Shown here one piece after another: positions 13,166-25,770 of a stretch of 64,000 nucleotides of DNA (the first letter of the stretch is position 1; every line of letters starts with the position of its first letter). The position numbers and the translations under genes were made by a program. Origin of the DNA: Spisula solida (Eukaryota > Mollusca > Bivalvia > Venerida > Mactridae). Location of the stretch: NCBI GenBank assembly GCA_947247005.1, contig OX365950.1, forward strand, positions 7,266,720 through 7,330,719, given 5' to 3'. Under the pieces are notes generated by a model. It had not been told where the DNA came from and made no database searches. It saw only the letters and a program-made list of their open reading frames with translations.

Positions 13166-14950
13166 AGGCGAAATATAAATATATAGATAATAAATACACA
13201 GGTAATGTATATGCATGCATAATTAAATCACCTATTTTAAATTAATCAGTCAGTTTGTTAAGATGCCTCGGTATTCCCTCATTAAGATCTGTAGACACGA
13301 CATTTGATTTTTACTTTTTGCCGTTGGATAATTGCTTCGTGACATTATTTGATCACTTTATGAAGCAGCTACCTGATTACTGTGTAAATTAATGCTGCAT
13401 CAATCATTTCAAATCAATATTTTCCCGCTTGATGTCGTAGACCGCTCTTCCTTGTTGATCAAGATTTTATGACCATTTTAAATCATGGTGCTTGAGTTTT
13501 CGTGAATTTTCGCAAATTTACATGATGTACACGACAAGACAACGAAATAAAATATAATTCCTTATCCATTAATTGATATCCATTCTATCTTCCTTTTGAA
13601 AATAGAAATCCATAAATGTTCGTAATTTTCCCGCGGAATTGTCCTTTTTAACCAGAATACATCAAATTTCAAGTCCACGAATACGAATGGTTTTACAGAA
13701 TTTTGTGTTATATGCATTTCATGTCACTCTAGTTCTCAAAGTAATGTGATGTATTTGTAACATGAAAGCTAGTTTGATATTCAGAGAGGTCGTTTGTTCC
13801 ATTGGGTTAATTAAGAAATAAAAAAGAAAAATCGTGACAGTAAGTCTGTGTCATTTAACAGCAGTTTTATACGTAGAAATAAACAAAAAGACAGCGTCAG
13901 AGTCATATATCATTGTAAACTTATATTGTATACCCATTTTTTTACATAGATGTATTCATTTCGATTCTATCATGACTCCAACTTGCATACAATTTCAATG
14001 TCTGTAGCTGGTTTTTCTCCGCGTGCTACTTGTTTACAAACAGTGGTATACCAACGTTTAACCTCGGAATTATTTTTCTCTCTCAATAAAGTCATGTTAG
14101 AACGTCATATCCAATAGATTTATCAATGAGCTAAATTACTACGCATATATATGAATATCAATTGGTCTTCTTTTATCTTAATCTTGTCTCGGAAATGAGG
14201 TTATGTTTACTTATCTAGAAAACAACCATACAAGTTTATGTTTGAACTAGATGATATAAGATCCAATATCAACGCTTCACAAGAAATCATTACACCGGAT
14301 ACAGTTTTAAAGAAACAGCTTTAAAGAGCCCGTTCCAGTATTTTGAAAAGCGTTAAAGTGGATTTCCAGGATTTTCATCAACTTGTTTTTTTCATCAATT
14401 TGTTGTTTTTTTTCAGTAAAATTGTTTTTCCTTATTTTTTTATTCAATTGAACATATGTGTATTTATAACTAGGCCTATTGTGTATAGTGTTATAGCATT
14501 TAATTAACTGGTACTCACGAATATGCGGGCTTTTTCTAAGTAAAAAACAATTTCGGAGTGGATTCATAAAAATACCAACTTGTTAAACCAGTACGTTGTT
14601 AAAATGCAAAGACACCAATTGTCGAACGTTTTGTGACAAATCCATCTTTCCAAGTATATGTATTTACAGTGTCTAATTTGATTTTATTGGCGCAAAACGA
14701 ACTTTCTGAGACATATTTATTATATATGCTCAATGATGATGCAACTTACATGAATATTCGTCACGTTAATTGATTCGGATTAGTGCACAGTAATGTTACT
14801 TTAATATGTTGGAAAACTTAATAAATATACAAGATAACTTTGGAATGCGATTGTTACGAAATCGCTCGAAAGTGAAATTCCAAACGCCTTAATGTTGTGT
14901 TATGTTTGTTAACTGTACGTGTGTAGAATGTAATAAATCATTGTCCTTAT

Positions 14951-14979
14951 GTTTTCAACTTTGAATTGTTCTTCATCAG
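14951..14979 (-). ncRNA. Hammerhead-ribozyme-like core, weak
   Basis: On the minus strand the sequence reads CTGATGA, then a possible stem-loop with AAC pairing to GTT around 'aattcaaa', then GAAAA. This matches the CUGANGA ... GAAA layout of a hammerhead core. Stem II would be only about three base pairs. I could not identify convincing stem I and stem III partners by eye. The segment is not matched in copies 1 or 3 of the unit. Chance occurrence is quite possible. Confidence 0.2.
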
Positions 14980-16299
14980 CCCAGGGTCTACAAACGTACT
15001 TGTGGATTGTATTGTCCTTTGATTAAAAACCTAATGAATGTATTGAACTGCAAGGGAGTATTCATTGCTCGTTCCTATTATCTCGGAGAAAAAGTAATTT
15101 ATATAGTAGGTCAGCTGATGGTAAACTATAGAATAGATTGTTGTAGCTGGGGGATATGTTAATGAGTAATTTCCATTCTTATCTCAGATATATCGTTGCT
15201 CAAATGATTTGGACAAAAATCGTTTACAGTTCATAGATGTACAACTAGACATACAACTTACAACTCGAGGTCAAACAATTATTGTAAAACACAACTGTAC
15301 ACACAGATCGTTAATTGTGTTATTTAGTCTTACTCATATTGGTGTTGTCATACTGGCACTCCATATCAAGCACATTGCAGTATGGAAGCACTGGTGAACT
15401 GACCAGAGGACGGTTGATTGTCAATTATACAAAACTTATATGCTCATGTTGTTTTTACGAACAGGAAACAAGCCCGTAATGCTTGCGTAATGGAGAATAC
15501 GAATACACACATAGCATGAAGTTACACACATATGACAAATAGTATGTAAACAGTATGGAAAATGGCATGAAAATTAGAATTACCACATACAATGGAATCA
15601 TAAACGCAGAGAATGAAAGCATAAAATGAAACCAAATCATGAACAAATAGAATGAAACGTTCAATGCCGAAGCAGATCATTTGTGATAGAAAAATGCTCA
15701 GCAGGTAAACATTATCCATGCATTAATATAATGTAATTATGCCATGAAATCACAATGAAAGTATAGCAATGATGAACGGAAAACAACTAAACGGAAATGT
15801 AGAACGGAAACATAGAATAAACACACATTATGAACAATGGAAATAGCACGAAAGAACCGCACAAAAGCATCGTTAAACATGACAAATAAAGCATGTTAAT
15901 CAAAATTCAACGTATGGTGTTCTGTATATGCAAACAAGTTACGTAAATGCCAGGTTGCTTAATTGTGTACCTATATCATATCTGTATCACGCCGAACACA
16001 CCTAACAAATCAATGCACAATCGCTTGCGTGCATAATATATTTTATACTGCGTTAAAGGATTTCAATAGTTGCATGCTGACTAGGAATCACTGCCTCATT
16101 AACCTACTGCTACAGAGCAGATGCGCAATAAGGCAAAAACAAAATGATGTTGTGGTTCTGGTACTCTCCATATCCTATTGTTTGCACATTCCCTAAGCAT
16201 GTTATTGGCATTTCATGGAAGTCATCGCGGGTCGTTGATTTCTTGCGCGTAAAATTAATAAAAAATTCAGTTTAAAAGTTGTTTCCTAACCTACTACCT

Positions 16300-17335
16300 A
16301 CCCTATTGCGACAATCACGAACAGCAACCATCTTAATTAAAGCACTAAGAGTGTCGATTGGAGGCTTTCTGGCTGCTGCTATTAAAGCTCAAACCTACTT
16401 TACACGTTTTATGTTCGTTTTCTTACTGCCAATCTTGTCAAATTCAAAATAGACTTATGTGACTTATACGCACGTGGCGTATATAAATAATTGTTAAAAG
16501 GGGGCATATTATTTTTAAAAGATGTATCAACAGTGGCACTAACATAACTATAAGCGCCTATTTATCAGATTCTACAAAACGTTTGTAAACACTGACCTAG
16601 CACAGCTGGATTTCGATACCATGACGCTAGTATATGCGATATATCGTATCTAGTCAGTTCTACGCTATAAGACCGATAACAGTCACTGCAGACGATACGA
16701 GGGTAATAACCATTCATTCATAAAAGCAAATTGATCACGTGACCCTGGTCTTGAGCGTAGTAATTTTCTGGACTGTTATTTGCTTAAAACAATTACGTCT
16801 ACTCTGAAATATAGGGCGTATATAAATACACAACGTGACTAAACGTAAATGATACAGAGTAGACGTAATTGTTTTAGTCTTCTAGGAGGTAGCTGGTGTA
16901 GTACGTTTATATTACATGTAAATACTTCAGAACTACTTTTCATTGTTGTATATTCTAAAAATAGCTTCATACAGAACCTTCAATATAAATGACAAAATAG
17001 CTATAGAGGCGGAACACTTGATGAACACGACCTTTTCATAATACGAAACAAGTTCAATATAGCCCCAGCGCAGTAATTATCTGCAAGAAATTGATTTAAC
17101 GAACAGTTTGACAATAATTGTTGATCTTAAAAAAACAAATATTGCTGATTTAAGTAATTCAGTTGAAATATTTGAAGAAACATATGTAGCAGTAATGAAA
17201 ATGTTAACGGTATCTGGAATTACCTGAATTCGGATTCTCATTGTTTAGCCTAAAGACGTTCAGATGGTATTAAGAAATAGGCAATGCTAACTTTGAGAGA
17301 CAAAGCCTCCCAAAAATGACCTGAACAGTTGGGAT
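16300..17335. mobile_element. Copy 3-specific insertion of unknown type with a perfect inverted repeat
   Basis: Sequence about 1 kb long interrupts the unit between 'cctaccctattg' and 'gcatttcagcatggtac', which are adjacent in copies 1, 2 and 4. Inside are two perfectly complementary 22-base arms, 16785-16806 and 16855-16876 (taaaacaattacgtc ... gacgtaattgtttta), separated by 48 bp. A 'ggcgtatataaat' motif occurs near 16475 and again at about 16815 between the arms. No target duplication, terminal repeat or reading frame was found, so its class is open. Confidence 0.55.
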
Positions 17336-17410
17336 GCATTTCAGCATGGTACCAGAACCACAATATTAATTTGTTTTGGCCATGTCGGAAACAGACACCA
17401 TTGAAAGTCT

Positions 17411-17459
17411 GTTATTATTATTATTATACCATATTTATATAGCACTTTTATCATGTAAT
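17411..17459 (+). repeat. Small ATT-rich insertion with 'accatatttatatagcac' motif
   Basis: Forty-nine bases starting (tta)n and containing 'accatatttatatagcac' occur only in copy 3. Copies 2 and 4 read 'gtctg(a/t)tgaaa' straight across. The motif is familiar as a dispersed fragment in marine invertebrate genomes (recall), so this looks like a tiny repeat insertion. Confidence 0.6.
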
Positions 17460-18309
17460 TGAAACCGAACGTTGGTGCTTAACAGGTGATTGGTATCATT
17501 GTCACTATTGGTTCAAAATCAACAAACAAATACAGTACGGCACAATCCACGGTCGGTATGATCAACATGTTAACGTGTTTTAATCAGACATGTAGTCTTT
17601 ATACAACATAGTGTTTACGTTATAGCACAAACACATACAGATGCTAAATCTTACAAACATCCCGGAAGAGATTTTTTAATTTCGATGTTAGGTGCAATAG
17701 AACTTGGCATATCCTATAACTGTTACTTTATTGCTAAATAACGTAATTTACATGTGTAATTTACTGAACATAATGTTCCTTAAATATACAGGCAAGAACA
17801 ATAACAGTGACGCATCTTAGGGAAACGGCAAATACAATCAAATACATCTTCCCTATACTGTCCAATCTCCGACGCCATAACCATTGTATAAATAATTCAC
17901 ATGCGTACATGGTGATATATTATGGAACATTTCCTTTTTTGTCTCGTCAAATTAGGGCAATGTGGGCTTAGAAACGATAACAACAGTCGATGGATGAATC
18001 TATGGCGTCTTAGTCGCCTACGTCTGACATCACTGACAGTTGTGTGTAACAATGTACTAGTACGAACAAATGTACATGACAGCAACCTGCATGGTTGACT
18101 AAACGGTAAGATAAGAATAAACCAATGGATAAATCGTTGGCGTCTACGTCGCATATGTCTGACATTGCTTGGTAACTCACACTGTAGCGCCTAGATGGTT
18201 AGCCTGTTACCGAAGTCCAATTTTACTATCGCAATAGTTGACGGCTACCGGTCTACTTGACGTTGGACATTTGTTCGGATGACCTCCTAAACTGAATTCG
18301 ATGTTTATG

Positions 18310-18895
18310 TCAAATGATTAGAATCATATCCTCAAACCCGCTACGCATGAGGATCTGGCGACGACCTATTGAAGGTCATCTCAGGCGACCTTTCTCATTA
18401 GCCAGTCTGCGCCTTGCTTTCAGAATTCTGAATTGATTCAATTTTTAAATGCGGTGGTTATCACGAACACATGCATCTTACGTACCGCCTTCGTTCTGAT
18501 CACCTCGGTCTTTATGGATTGCAATATTTACCGGAGACAAACGGAAATGGCCGAGCTTTCAAGATTGATAGTCAACAGGGCATTCATATCAACTTATCTG
18601 TACTGCAAATTCTACAATGACCGAATTAATAAGGATTACTCCAAAAAAGCAGACTTAGGTTGTAACAACTGTTTTATGTGTAATTCACCGATTATTAATA
18701 CGACCGAAGTAGCAATGTAACGAGTTATATGATTGGCTGAAATATTAATAGATATAAATTGCGATTTTGTAAATTCCGATTTATGATAATACAAACTCGT
18801 ATAGTGTCGTAATCAGAATATACCGGTAAGAAAGATCAAGTACTTTAGTCAGATTGATCTTTATGTCAGTTTCTTATAGCTGTATATTTGCTATT
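18310..18895 (+). mobile_element. Copy 3-specific insertion of unknown type
   Basis: About 580 bp interrupt the unit between sequence matching copy 1 near 845 and near 865. It begins with short inverted motifs ('ggcgacgacctattg ... ggtcatctcaggcgacc'). It contains a 95-codon frame at 18433-18720 whose product has three Cys near its end (GCNNCFMC) and a hydrophobic first third. I do not recognise this protein. The frame is unique within the window, so there is no comparison to test selection. Confidence 0.45.
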
Positions 18896-19421
18896 TATTG
18901 ACTTGTCAAGCTGACTCTTAAACCCTACAAACTTCAGCTTAACCTATTATTTTGCTAAACCTTACAACATCTATGACTCAACAAAGGCGCGTATACCATC
19001 TCCTATGTTCGAATGTTTTGAGAACTCGCTGTCAAAGGTTCTGATCCCAAAGTATGTTCCACTGATTGAATTAACCGTGTGGATTCTAAAACGATTCCGT
19101 TTAATGTAACAGGTTCGTGTGTAAACATCTTTTTAAATATAGGCGACTGTGCGCTCATACTTTAAATAGGTAATGAAATCTAAGAAAAATCAGCATGATC
19201 AATTATGATGTGTGTAGGCTTATGGATAATTATTGTTTTATATTTTAATTTAATACAACTTTATTTATAACTTGTTGTTTTTCATTCTGAAGATTGAGTA
19301 TATGATGAAACATTTCGGTGCTTAAATAAGCGATTGTCGTCTTGTACAATTGAGTTGTGTGGAAGGTGTCCGGCTTTCGAAGTTATAAAGAGGTTGTTGT
19401 CTGTACTTTTAAGGACTTCGA

Positions 19422-19799
19422 CTAACTTGAACACTTGGTCCGGGATTGAATGATATGTTTGTTCTCTATCTGATTTGTAACATAGTTAAGTTGAGGGAGT
19501 CTTGGGTGTGCTCGTAAAACATTTACACCCAGTGTAGTATTGCTGCAGTTATTGCACTCTTTTCCATCGTAACTATGATAAAACATTGTATATGTGCTAA
19601 ATGATCGTTGTGCAGAGATAGCATTTTGTAAGCTGTTCCTTTTGGTCTCTTTTGTGCTCAAATAATTCTTTTGAGTCAGTATTTCCTTCCCTGTCCTATT
19701 TGTTATTATATTTCTGAAGTCTTGGATGTTTTGATCAGTGGGGTCATGTAACTTAATTACCACAAGAAGCCATAGCGGAACCTTTACGAAAATCAACAT
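19422..19799 (-). pseudogene. Unrecognised 125-codon frame, decayed in copy 4
   Basis: A 125-residue frame includes HDPTDQNIQDFRNIITNRTG, then TMFYHSYDGKECNNC and HPRLPQLNYVTNQIENKH. The matching part of copy 4 (about 27470-27800, minus strand) can be read in pieces with similar residues (DPTDQDIQ; MLYHSYDGKEC) but contains stops. Copy 1 has lost most of it, keeping only the 'cttgatcagtggggtc' end near 1370. The composition is more protein-like than other frames here, with a Cys-X2-Cys pair, but I cannot assign a family. It may be the relic of a coding segment that was part of the ancestral unit. Confidence 0.3.
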
Positions 19800-22124
19800 T
19801 TAAACCAATCTTTGTCATACAATGATCGTAATCAGATGAACACAAATTAGATGATCATTAAAAGCACTTTGCATTAATTTTCCTCCTAGTTTTTATGTTC
19901 TTAAACAACACTGATACTTAAAATTCTAACTTTTAATAATTCAAGTTATAGGGGTATTTAAATTAGATGTGAGGACAAGTTTACGAGCTTGGAATATTGC
20001 TGAGAAGGTACTTGTATATAGTAAATACGCACAAATACTAGTAAGTAAATCCAAACTTAAGTCTGAAGATACATAGACAAATTAGTAAATTGCTTATACC
20101 GGCAGTTGAGTCGATTTTTGGCAAAACCTGTGACCTGTTGCACGAAATATTATGTTTCTTGAAACTGAATAATACTCATTCTGGGCTTGAGCGTTGATGA
20201 TGTCTCGTTGAAATCGGTTAAAAAATAATATAATTGTGTTGTTTTTATCTTTGAGTTGGCAAACCACTTGATATGTCCGCACTGGTTTATGTAAATCATA
20301 TTACCGTAGTCATTTGAAGCTAAAACTGTCAAATATTTTTAAAACTCCCAGACTCTGTCTTTACAGTGACGATGTGAAGTTAATTAATCTCGAAGTAGAC
20401 TCGATTAATCATTCCACTGGGTTAGCACAGGTTCATATATCATTAATGTATGTATCTGTTTTTAAATGTTTGAGAAATATATATAACCTAGTTTTGGAAA
20501 AGAAACAACTGACGAGAAACATGGCAAATGTGTCCCTTTTTAAATCTGATCTGTAAAAACTATATTTTACATTATTATACAAGACTAAATAACAAAGTTG
20601 CCAAAGCAATTTACGAATATATGAACGATTTTAAACGGTTTCTGAGTGATACCCCTATATCTACATACATCATTTATCAAGTCATTATTCCTGTTTGTTT
20701 AATAGTCAAATATCATTATGTACTAAATAACAAAATGGATATACTAGCACAATGCACGGGTAATTGGTACCAAAACTGAATGTAACGTTATCGGTCATAC
20801 GAACAAGTCTTATGATTTTGACGCTGTTCGTACCAACGTTGACACATTTGCGTGATTACCTCCACAATCACATGACATTTACATCACTAATACATACATA
20901 CACACATGTCTTTTACACTCATATAAAATCACACATCAAGACAATGTGCACAATATAACGACAGTAATAACCTGAAAAAACCGCTAATGCTGTCGACAAA
21001 AAAATCGACAAAACATATGTGCCGCGGGCTATGCGTTAGTGCATTGAGGATATAAAAAAATATATGTTGTGGCTAGAGATTCAAAACGTCGCATTTCGTG
21101 ATTTTCTCACTTTCCAGGAGACCCAAAAAGGTATATTTTGTTTTGTTTTAATAGTTCTGTTTCTTCGTTTTTCACCTATAAGAGACTAAGCTGAAGCTGT
21201 TAACCATGTTTTGGACAGTGCTAGGTCATTGCCTTCTTAGGAAAACAATCGGAAAATTGGAAAATTCCCTGTCTAAAGGTCGTTTTTTACCTGAAATTTA
21301 AGACAACTTTGTAACATTTCTAGACAAATTTTGGCTAGACAGTACCACCTAGCTTGAGATAGGCATTTTGTTACAAAACAATAACGGTTACGAGGATTTG
21401 GATGTTCAATAAACTAATTGATATAAAGGTACGATATTTTAACAAAGAAAGCCATCCGGTAACATGTTATCTCATCACCTGCCATTGTTTTTATAAAATG
21501 ACCAGATACAAAGTTGAAATGTATTGAATCTGTCAATCATATTTAAGACATATTTCTAGACAAATATGGAGACAATCTCGTATTTTCTATGGACACAACC
21601 CTTTGTTAGGTTTTGAATGCTTCATACAACGTAGTCCCCTATTTTAATGACACTGATTAGTACAGGGTACGGTATTTAACAGAAAACACACACCGGCCTC
21701 ATGTTTCTATGCTTCCCGCTGCACCAAAATGTGCGAGGACTATCCGGCGATAATAAACTGTCCAGACAAAGGTGTTTTGGAAAAGTTGACAGGCTAAATT
21801 GCATGGTAATCTTCAATTTGGCATCGATTTTTGCTGCTTGGTCATAACTGTTATGTTTTATTGCAATCCAAATCTTGAGAATATTATGTATGTATGACAA
21901 GTTTAGTACTTACGTGAAACACAATGTGGTTTACCAGAATATTACTGTCTAGGCGCAACAAGGAGTGAAAACGATGCTCCAGAGAAGTGGAAAATTAAAG
22001 TCTGGCATGTTAACTCAAAAAAGCACGAAACGATCGCTTTAACATTACAACATTTGACTCGGTAACCTGTAGAAATAGTGTTTGTGTATGAGTTGTAACT
22101 GTACTATACTGAAAAGCAATTATT

Positions 22125-22378
22125 TATAAGTTGATACACGACACAGCCGGGCAGTGAGGTGATAATCCGCCTGGAAAATTAATAATCACCTCGAGGGCTT
22201 AAGCAATATCATGGTAAATGTGACCAGCACCCGTCATCATGCCTTAACCAGAACATCAGTGCACCCGAATTCCAGGTATAACACCTAGATGTATCTGCGT
22301 TGATTTGTCTGCACTTGTTAGACACCTGCCAATAATACTCGAAAAGTGGCGCGAGGTAGTATAAAAAGACAGCTGACA
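22125..22378. other. Filler sequence at a large deletion in copy 3
   Basis: Copy 3 matches copy 2 up to about 11885 ('gaaaagcaatt') and again from about 13197 ('taattaaatcac'). The 1.3 kb between is replaced here by about 250 bp found nowhere else in the window. An inverted pair GAGGTGAT ... ATCACCTC lies near 22157-22192. It may be an insertion with associated deletion or a repair scar. Confidence 0.6.
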
Positions 22379-22743
22379 CACATGTAATAATATGTATGTA
22401 TAATTAAATCACTTCTTTAAAAAACATCAGCCAGTTTGTAAAGATGGCTTGGTACTCCCTCTTTAAGATCAGTAGAAAAATATTCGATGATCACTTTAAA
22501 CCATTAGATAATTGCTACGTGACCTTATATATGATCACTTTATTATGCTACCTGATTATTGTGTTAATTATTGCTGCATCAATCATTTCACATCAATATT
22601 CCCCCGCTTGATGTCGTACCCCATTATTCCTACATGATCAATACTGTATAACCATGTTTAATCATGGTGCTCCGAGTTTTCGTGGAGTTCGTTAAATGAC
22701 ACGACAAATAACGAAATAAAACTAAATTCCCAATTCTTTTATT

Positions 22744-22864
22744 GATATTCATTCTATCTTCCTTTTGAGATATTCATTCTATCTTCCTTTTGATATTCAT
22801 TCTATCTTCCTTTTGATATTCATTCTATCTTCCTTTTGATATTCATTCTATCTTCCTTTTGAAA
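22744..22864 (+). repeat. Newly expanded 24-bp minisatellite, five units
   Basis: Five nearly identical 24-bp units of 'gatattcattctatcttcc' plus 'tttg' lie head to tail, with one extra A after the first. The matching place in copy 2 (about 13574-13597) has a single unit, so the array arose in copy 3 after duplication. Confidence 0.95.
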
Positions 22865-23261
22865 ACCACTAATTTACAACCTAACGAATTAACGAGTCTG
22901 GCGAAATTGACATTTTTTATCAAAATTCGATAAATTTCACGAATACTAACAATGTAACAGCATCTTGTATTATATGCATTTCACGTCACTCTGACTCTTA
23001 AAGCAATACTAGTATGATCTATTTTAGATACGACGGCTATTGTTGGTATTCCGATAGGTAGTTTGATTTATTGGGCTCATTTAGAAAAAAATGAAAAACA
23101 CTGGTATGCCGGTCTAATTTATCAACGGCTTGAAGTTTGTGTGCGTAGAAATAAACCACGAAGGCAGTATGTACATGGGAATACTCGTAACGTCAATTGA
23201 TTCTGATTTCTGCCCACTAATGTCACTTTAATGTATTGGACAACTTATTACAAATATACAA

Positions 23262-23643
23262 AAAGATTATATTAAGTCAGGCAGGGAAGGCAGCACTCAA
23301 CTTAACCAGCCGAGCACAGAAAACATTAAAAACACACAAAGCACAATGCCCAAACTGAAACCAACCGAGCACAGGAAACATAAAACACATACAAGGCACA
23401 ATGTCCAACTAAACAAGCAAAGATCCGCCAAGTCCAAGCTGTCAAAAAGTATACTAAATTGTTAAATCAAGCAACCAAAAGACTGCATGCCCTTGCTAAA
23501 TGACCCAGTACCCACAGCAAAACGACTATATTGCCTAGTTTTAGCTGTCAGAAATCCTAAAACGAAGAAGTGCCAGACACACTGCCAACCAAGAAAATGA
23601 ATCAGCCCTAGTCCCAGCTGTTAAAAATCTGAATGGAATATTA
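23262..23643 (-). mobile_element. Family R dispersed retroelement, full insertion with 16-bp target duplication
   Basis: The insert starts 'aaagattatattaagtcagg' and includes 'aaggcagcactcaac' and 'cagccgagcac'. It is flanked by the 16-bp direct repeat TATTACAAATATACAA (23246-23261 and 23644-23659). Copies 1 and 2 of the unit have an uninterrupted 'aatatacaaga' here. A long duplication and other copies that share this edge but stop short at the other side (34125-34208) fit target-primed retrotransposition with truncation. On that reading its 3' end is at 23262 and the element points to the minus strand. No reverse transcriptase frame is present. It is either a SINE-like element or the 3' region of an unseen LINE. 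Confidence 0.85.
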
Positions 23644-24471
23644 TATTACAAATATACAAGATTACTTTGGAATGCAATTGTTACGAATTCGCTTAAAAGT
23701 GAAATTCTAAACGCCTTAAACGTGGCGTTATGTTTGGTTGCTGTACGTGTGTAGGATGTAATAAAACATTGCTGTAAGCTCGTCCTGTACTTAACTTTCA
23801 ATTTCAACATTCGTAGATTGTATTGTCCTTTGATTATAAACCTAATTAATGTATTGAACTGCAAGAGAGAGTATTCTTTGCTCGTTCCTATTATCTCGGA
23901 GAAAACGTAATCTATATAGTAGGTCAGCTGATGACAAACTATAGAATAGATCGCGGTAGTTACGGGATATGTTAATGAGCAATTTCCATTCTTATTTCAG
24001 ACAAATCGTTGTTAAAATGCGTTTGACAAAAATCGTTTACAGTTCATAGATATACAACTAGACCTACAACTTACCACTTAAGGTTAAATAATTATTGTAA
24101 AACACAACAGTTATTGTAAACAGATTGGGTTATTTAGTCTAACACATTAATTAGTAGTGTTGTGATATTACCGCTACATATATAGTATATCGTAGTCTGG
24201 CAGGACGGACCGACCGGTGAACGGAAAGGATGTAAATTATACGAAACTAATATAACGTATCGTGTCGTTTTAAACATACTCGCATTACATAAGAATAGAA
24301 GCTATAATAGAAAAAAGACAAACTCATAAGTTTGTAATGTAGGTTCATTCAGAACCCGATTCGTATCATCATTTTACTTCTTCATGCAAATATATGAACA
24401 AATATGGTGTATATCTCTGACGTCATGAAGTCATAAGAAAAGAAGGACAGTGCATGGAATATTGAAAAATA

Positions 24472-25511
24472 CGTGGGTTGATCGGGAAGTTCGTAAAATT
24501 ATGTTGTGAATCTTATGTTATTGTTCGTTAGGAATAATAGATAATACCATCACAATATTCAATACATTATCATACTCTCTGACAAAAATGATAAAAATAC
24601 GTCAAACAGTTACATAATAACGTCGATTTATAAACAGTCACTATGCATACATGCCGCACACCAGAAAACTAAACGACGTCCCATAACCTCATGCGCAATT
24701 TATGTCTAAATGTATAGAGTACTTTCCCCATGTAGTCACTATATTAGACTACGAATTTCTGATTTTCGACATACCTAGCCCTTTCGTACAGATCCCATGG
24801 ATAGTTAAAGGATAAATATAGAGTTCGCGGACAATTAATCTAACTAAAGATTGTACGTCCGTGGTTTTCGGATGATTCCTCTCACTTTTCACGTACACAC
24901 GAACTCACTGTCGATGGTTACCTTTCTCTTTTGTTGTCTTCAATTGATCTTCTGTGTGCTTTAAATCGTATGTGCCGTTTGTAGGTAACTGCCGGACTTT
25001 ACGCTTATAAATTATCGCACCTTTTCATTATTTCGGTGGTTTCAATCAGTGTGTTTCATATTCACACGCATTTTTCTCATAACGCGCCTCAATTCAAAGT
25101 CACCCGTTGACGGCATGACGCCGTTTCCGTTTCAATGACTGTTCAGATAAACACAGTGTTTATTTAATAGCGGATGTAGTAAACAACATTATAATTTTAT
25201 GGAAATGACCCCATGACGTTGGCGTATGATGTAACATATTTGCGTGAAGTTTAGCCATATAGAAGACTTCAAAAATGGCATTGTTTCAGGACAACGAATG
25301 ACGAAAAATATAGCATTTTTGGTGTGCGGCAACCAGGTGTTGCAGCGTTGCCAAGGGTACCGTCAATTGTCGCATAAGTTTGTGGATTTTTATTCCGTTC
25401 TATAATTCAACTGCAATCAAGTCGATCGTCTTGATAATAAAGTTTCATCAATACTTAACTAGAAAAAAATGATTTATAAGCAAATTATATGAACTTCGCG
25501 ATCACCCCTCG
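24472..25511. mobile_element. TA-inserting DNA transposon relative, 1.04 kb
   Basis: The left end reads CGTGGGTTGATCGGGAAG and the right end is the reverse complement of CGAGGGGTGATCGCGAAG, with TA outside both (24470-24471 and 25512-25513). Flanking host sequence matches copy 1 near 7810-7850. The ends are less perfect than in the 8759-9746 element, implying greater age. The interior shares 'tgccaagg' and 'ttgtggattttta' type motifs with that element but has no transposase-like frame. Confidence 0.82.
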
Positions 25512-25602
25512 TAGTATGCAAAATGGACACATAGTAAAGTATGAAACAAAGCATAAAATGAAATCCTACCTCAAAATCACGACACGAAATCATAGTTCAG
25601 CT

Positions 25603-25770
25603 CGAACGTATAGCGCGGAAGAATAGCACCAACGTATAGCATGGAACTATGGTTCGAACGTATAGCAAGGAAGAATAGCGCAAACGTATAGCACGGAAGC
25701 ATAGGTCGAACGTATAGCACGGAAGCATAGGTCGAACGTATAGCACGGAAACATGGCACCAACACATATA
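25603..25770 (+). repeat. 26-bp minisatellite (aacgtatagcacggaagcat)
   Basis: About six units of roughly 26 bp built on 'aacgtatagcacggaagcat' plus 'aggtcg' lie in tandem. The corresponding A-rich parts of copies 1 and 2 (about 7805-7900 and 15480-15900) have looser, related 'gaacatag/gaatagc' repeats, so the region is repeat-prone in every copy. Confidence 0.85.

Larger units (their letters stand above)
8328..16290 (+). repeat. Large tandem unit, family 1, copy 2
   Basis: This copy lines up with copy 1 from its first base to the next junction near 16290. It differs by a 988-bp transposon at 8759-9746, by lacking the LINE of copy 1, and by many small indels. At about 10380-10400 the LINE target reads straight through ('acgctacaccaagtctg'), an empty site. 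Nothing in it looks like a functional gene. Open frames are short and not shared with the other copies, except the 36-codon frame at 11022-11132. Confidence 0.9.
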
